Shown here: piece after piece, positions 6,438-9,634 of the stretch
How positions within the stretch are numbered: the first letter of the stretch is position 1
Layout of the letters: the number at the start of each line of letters is the position of its first letter
Assembly: GCA_937892865.1 (NCBI GenBank)
Contig: CALBJG010000072.1
Location: 1 to 9,634 of the forward strand
Direction of reading: 5' to 3'
From: an uncultured Clostridia bacterium
Lineage (GTDB): Bacteria > Bacillota > Clostridia > Oscillospirales > Oscillospiraceae
DNA: 9,634 bases
Notes under the pieces: generated by a model
The model's input: only the letters and a program-made list of their open reading frames with translations
The model's database searches: none
Told to the model about the DNA's origin: nothing
Program-made: the position numbers and the translations under genes

Positions 6438-7085
6438 ATGAAATCCTATGTTGTGATCGGCTTGGGCCGGGTCGGTACAGAAAACGCCCGTTGCCTCTGC
6501 CAGGCAGGATGTGAAGTCCTGGCAATCGATAAAGATAATGAACTGGTGCAGCACATCAGCAGCGATGTGACCCATGCTGCCGTGGCGGATGCCCAGGATA
6601 AAGATGTGCTCAGGGCGCTGGGTGTCAAGGACTTTGATTGCGGCATTGTCGCTATCGGCGATAGTCTGGCAGATTCTGTGCTGACAACCATGCACCTGAA
6701 AGAATTGGGTGTGCCGTATATTGTTTGCAAGGCTCACGATGAGACCCATCGGCAAGTGCTGAAAAAGTTGGGCGCAGACCGGGTAGTGATCCCCGAAAAG
6801 GAAAACGCTGCCCGTTTGGCAAAAAGTCTTTCCTCTCATAATGTGCTGGATTATATCGAACTGTCTGATGATTATGGCATTATTGAAGTGCCCGTTCCCA
6901 AACCGTGGGTTGATAAGAGCCTCATTGAACTGAATGTCCGGGCAAAACTGGGCGTTAATATTCTGGCAGTGAAGCGAGGCGGTGAGATCACCGTATCTCC
7001 CAGCGCCGAATTCCGTATCGCGCAGGATGATATTATGGTGATTTTGGGTGACACTGCCGCATTGAAAGCAGTGCAGAAACTATGA
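6438..7085 (+). CDS. ktrA: KtrA/TrkA family potassium uptake regulatory subunit
   Basis: This peripheral cytosolic subunit gates the KtrB channel in response to bound nucleotides (ATP/ADP, NAD(H)). At 215 residues it has one RCK_N Rossmann domain (about 1-130) with GLGRVG at 8-13 and the acidic residue D31 closing the dinucleotide fold, then a TrkA_C/RCK_C domain (about 135-215), where some homologues bind c-di-AMP. Long TrkA proteins carry this pair twice, so the short form fits KtrA. AGGAGG (6424-6429) overlaps the ktrB stop and lies 8 bases before the ATG. The stop overlaps the next start as ATGA, implying coupled translation with the methyltransferase gene. Confidence 0.94.
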   Translation: MKSYVVIGLGRVGTENARCLCQAGCEVLAIDKDNELVQHISSDVTHAAVADAQDKDVLRALGVKDFDCGIVAIGDSLADSVLTTMHLKELGVPYIVCKAHDETHRQVLKKLGADRVVIPEKENAARLAKSLSSHNVLDYIELSDDYGIIEVPVPKPWVDKSLIELNVRAKLGVNILAVKRGGEITVSPSAEFRIAQDDIMVILGDTAALKAVQKL

Positions 7086-7834
7086 CGGAAACAAGGATCA
7101 CGGCGAGAAAGAATCCTCTTTTGCAGCAGGTACGCCGTCTGTTGAACTCAAAAAAAGAGCGGGAAGAAGCAGGCTTGTTTGTTGCCGACGGAACCAAATT
7201 GTTGCAAGAGGCAGTCCTTTGGTGGGACGGTCTGGAAACGGTCATCTTGTCGGATGGTGTTGAAGCAGACATACCGGACACAGTTCGTGTCATCCGGGTG
7301 CCTGGGGATGTGATGGAATCCATCTCGCCGATGCAAACACCCCAGGGAGCGCTGTTTCTGTGCCGCCTGCCCCAAAAAACGACCTTTATCCCGGAAAAAG
7401 GAATGCTTCTTTTAGATGGCATTCAAGATCCGGGAAACTTGGGTACGATCCTGCGAACAGCCGATGCGCTGGATATTCCGGTAGCGTTGCTGGAAGGCTG
7501 CGCAGATCCCTACAGTCATAAAGTGGTGCGGGCCAGTATGGGCGCGGTGTTCCGCACACCGGTGGTACAAACTACCTGGCAAGAGGCGGAGAAAGCCTTT
7601 GCTGATGCCCATATTCCGGTTGCGGTTACCGCATTAACAGCCAATGCGCAGGACTTGCGTGAAGCGCCGCTGAAGGAAATGGCGATCATTATCGGCAGTG
7701 AAGGCCGAGGCGTCCGGCAGGAGATTTTGGAGAGCGCCCGACAGGCACTGATCATTCCTATGAACACCCATTGTGAATCTCTCAATGCGGCGATCGCATC
7801 TGCCATCGTAATGTGGCAGATGAAACAAAGATAG
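7082..7834 (+). CDS. SpoU/TrmH family RNA 2'-O-ribose methyltransferase
   Basis: This is a SPOUT-class enzyme that methylates a ribose 2'-OH in rRNA or tRNA using S-adenosylmethionine. The 250 residues comprise an N-terminal L30e-like substrate-binding domain (about 1-100) and a trefoil-knot catalytic domain. Motif 1 is LDGIQDPGNLGTILRTADA (111-129, with N119 and R125), motif 2 IIGSEGRGV (203-211, with E207) and motif 3 IPMNTHCESLNAAIASAI (225-242), all with the expected key residues. The closest general type is 23S rRNA methyltransferase of the RlmB/YsgA kind, but the modified nucleotide cannot be told from sequence, so no symbol is given. The start overlaps the ktrA stop by 4 bases; dprA follows after 19 bases. 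Confidence 0.92.
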   Translation: MTETRITARKNPLLQQVRRLLNSKKEREEAGLFVADGTKLLQEAVLWWDGLETVILSDGVEADIPDTVRVIRVPGDVMESISPMQTPQGALFLCRLPQKTTFIPEKGMLLLDGIQDPGNLGTILRTADALDIPVALLEGCADPYSHKVVRASMGAVFRTPVVQTTWQEAEKAFADAHIPVAVTALTANAQDLREAPLKEMAIIIGSEGRGVRQEILESARQALIIPMNTHCESLNAAIASAIVMWQMKQR

Positions 7835-7853
7835 AAAGAAAAGGGGACAGATA

Positions 7854-9074
7854 ATGTCGCTATACTGGATATGGTTTGCGCAGTTGTCCGGTTTGGGCAG
7901 CAGAGAAAAACGGATTTTATTGGAGCGTTATTCTGATCCCCAGTATATCTATGATCTGGACGCAAAAACAATGTTGCAGGACGAGATCCCAAAAAACATT
8001 GCCGATGCGCTGAATCAAAAAGACCTTTCTGAAGCGCAGAAAATTATCAATATTTGCCACAGAAAAGATATTGGCATCCTTACTATGGAAGATCCTGCTT
8101 ATCCTTTGCGTTTGCGGCATATTGCAGACCCGCCGATGGTACTTTATTATAAAGGCGAGATCCCTGATTTTGACAGCCTACCGACAATAGCGGTGGTAGG
8201 CACTCGGGAATCCACAGCCTATGGTATGGCTGCTGCCGAAAAAATCGCAAGGGAAATGGCATTAAGCGGCGCATTGATCGTATCCGGTTGCGCCAACGGA
8301 ATCGATACAGCGGCGATGGAGGGCGCTATCCATGCCAATAAGTCGGTTGTTGGCGTGTTGGGTTGCGGGATTGATGTGATCTATCCCAGAACCTGCCGAA
8401 GACTGTATATGCAAACAGAGCAGGCTGGTTGTCTGCTGTCTGAATATCCACCCGGTACAAAACCTTATCGGTGGAACTTTCCGCAACGAAACCGGATCAT
8501 CAGCGGTCTTAGCGACGGTGTGCTGGTAGTAGAAGCGCCGAAAATCAGCGGCGCATTGATCACAGCCAGAACTGCGCTGGAGCAAGGGCGTGATGTGTTT
8601 GTGATTCCCGGAAATATCGGTGTTGCCGCCTGTGTCGGCAGTAATGCGTTGCTCCGGGAGGGAGCAACGGCAGTATGCAGTGGCTGGGATGTGATGCAGG
8701 AGTATGAACTGCGATATCCTGATGTTATAATACAGACAAAAAAGACGAAGACGACAGAGAAAAAGGTTGCCCAGTCCGTTACACTTCCGGAAATCAAAAA
8801 AAGTGCCGGAAATAAAAAATCTATTGACAATCCTGCGGCGGCATCTTATAGTAAAACGTCTGAAACGAATTTATCCCCGGAAGAAAAAGCAATTTTAGAC
8901 CATCTGGGGACGACGCCGATTCTGGTGGATGATCTCATCGCGGCAACAGGTATTTCTACATCTAAAGTGCTGACAGCACTGACTATACTGACGGTGCAGG
9001 ATCTTGTGGTGAATCATCCGGGACGGCGTGTATCACGAAAAAGGAATTCAATGAGCGGAGGAAATGAAGCATAA
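7854..9074 (+). CDS. dprA: DNA processing protein DprA
   Basis: DprA binds incoming single-stranded DNA in natural transformation and loads RecA on it; it is also widespread in bacteria not known to be competent. The 406 residues hold an N-terminal helix-hairpin-helix/SAM-like part (about 1-75), the Rossmann-like core (about 105-285) with VVGTREST (114-121), SGCANGID (144-151), LGCGIDVIYP (169-178), FPQRNRIISGLS (209-220) and SGALITA (232-238), a Lys/Thr/Ser-rich linker (about 295-337) and a C-terminal winged-helix domain (about 338-395). Residue 155 is Met where the family typically has His (GID..AH). AAGGGG (7841-7846) lies 7 bases before the ATG. It overlaps topA by one base (TAATG), the usual Firmicutes neighbour. 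Confidence 0.95.
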   Translation: MSLYWIWFAQLSGLGSREKRILLERYSDPQYIYDLDAKTMLQDEIPKNIADALNQKDLSEAQKIINICHRKDIGILTMEDPAYPLRLRHIADPPMVLYYKGEIPDFDSLPTIAVVGTRESTAYGMAAAEKIAREMALSGALIVSGCANGIDTAAMEGAIHANKSVVGVLGCGIDVIYPRTCRRLYMQTEQAGCLLSEYPPGTKPYRWNFPQRNRIISGLSDGVLVVEAPKISGALITARTALEQGRDVFVIPGNIGVAACVGSNALLREGATAVCSGWDVMQEYELRYPDVIIQTKKTKTTEKKVAQSVTLPEIKKSAGNKKSIDNPAAASYSKTSETNLSPEEKAILDHLGTTPILVDDLIAATGISTSKVLTALTILTVQDLVVNHPGRRVSRKRNSMSGGNEA

Positions 9075-9634
9075 TGGCATCCAATCTTGTAATTGTGGAG
9101 TCACCCTCAAAAGCGAAAACGATCGGCAAATATTTGGGACCGGAGTACATTGTAAAGGCCAGTATGGGCCATTTGCGTGACCTGCCCAAAAGCACAATGG
9201 GCGTGGACATTGAAAATGGTTTCGCTCCGGAATATTTGCCTATGGAAAATAAAGCAGATGTGATCGAAGAACTGCGGAAGCTGGCAAAGAAAGCCGATAC
9301 CGTTTATCTGGCAACCGACCCTGACCGGGAAGGTGAAGCCATTTCCTGGCATTTGAAGGAACTGTTGAACTTGCCGGATGAAAAGACCTGCCGTGTCACA
9401 TTCAACGAGATCACACAAAAAGTTGTCCAGGAGTCTATCCGAAATCCCAGAAAGATCGACTACGCCCTGGTGGATGCCCAGCAGGCCCGCCGTGTGCTGG
9501 ACCGGATCGTGGGCTACCAGCTGTCCCCGCTGCTGTGGAAAAAGATCCGCCGCGGTCTGTCTGCCGGCCGTGTCCAGTCTGTGGCCACCCGCCTGGTGGT
9601 GGACAGAGAAAATGAGATCCGTGCCTTTGTTCCC
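9074..9634 (+). CDS. topA: DNA topoisomerase I, N-terminal part (cut by window end)
   Basis: Type IA topoisomerase relaxes negative supercoils by nicking and passing one strand. The first 187 residues are present and the frame is still open at the window edge. The TOPRIM domain shows VIVESPSKAKTI (6-17, with E9) and the metal-binding ATDPDREGE (80-88, with D82, D84 and E86). It is followed by FNEIT (110-114), QQARRVLDRIVGYQLSP (136-152) and LSAGRVQSVATRLVV (162-176), all standard bacterial TopA segments. The active-site tyrosine lies beyond the window. GGAGG (9057-9061) is 12 bases before the ATG, and the start overlaps the dprA stop by one base. From about 9460 codons become distinctly GC-rich and CTG-dominated for Leu compared with the first part. 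Confidence 0.97.
   Translation, partial: MASNLVIVESPSKAKTIGKYLGPEYIVKASMGHLRDLPKSTMGVDIENGFAPEYLPMENKADVIEELRKLAKKADTVYLATDPDREGEAISWHLKELLNLPDEKTCRVTFNEITQKVVQESIRNPRKIDYALVDAQQARRVLDRIVGYQLSPLLWKKIRRGLSAGRVQSVATRLVVDRENEIRAFVP

Noticed and set aside
8265..8561. 15-bp direct repeat AGCGGCGCATTGATC in dprA (8265-8279 and 8547-8561)
   Set aside because: Both copies encode SGALI at conserved places of the DprA core; shared codon choice for the same peptide explains it.
8726..8731. Perfect TATAAT inside dprA as a possible topA promoter
   Set aside because: The hexamer 17 bases upstream (TATGAA) matches TTGACA poorly, and topA is translationally packed against dprA.

Overview
The window looks like chromosomal DNA from a Bacillota (Firmicutes), most likely a Clostridia/Oscillospirales-type organism. 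The support is a canonical tRNA-sensing T-box leader, strong AGGAGG-type ribosome binding sites, sigma-A-type promoters with 17-bp spacers, a dprA-topA gene pair, and moderate GC. The taxonomic placement is inferred from content only. I see no IS element, prophage, CRISPR array, tRNA or rRNA.

Layout. Positions 1-236 are non-coding and hold a short palindrome and a run of TATCTTG-like repeats. On the minus strand, 237-1463 is argG (argininosuccinate synthase), with a good promoter and an ARG-box-like palindrome directly upstream. The intergenic region 1464-1704 is divergent: argG fires leftwards, and ridA (1705-2076, RidA-family imine deaminase) has its own promoter rightwards. An unexplained 10-bp inverted repeat lies between the two promoters.

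A consensus promoter (TTGACA-17-TATAAT) begins 9 bases past the ridA stop and drives a T-box leader (about 2120-2390). Its specifier codon reads UGG (Trp) and its UGGC acceptor-pairing bulge fits the G discriminator of bacterial tRNA-Trp. Behind it is a compact operon: a TrpB2-type tryptophan synthase beta chain (2420-3796) and two half-length CHR (chromate transporter family) membrane proteins (3808-4365, 4362-4958), closed by a hairpin at 4962-4993. No trpA or other trp gene is present. I read this as a tryptophan-starvation-induced module, possibly making Trp from indole, in which the CHR pair may move a Trp-related compound rather than chromate. That role is a hypothesis.

A second promoter (5005-5033) starts a tightly packed run: ktrB/trkH potassium channel subunit (5067-6425), ktrA/trkA NAD-binding regulatory subunit (6438-7085), a SpoU/TrmH-family RNA 2'-O-methyltransferase (7082-7834), dprA (7854-9074) and topA (from 9074, cut by the window end). 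Gaps of 12, -4, 19 and -1 bases suggest one transcript joining K+ uptake, RNA modification, transformation-DNA handling and DNA topology.
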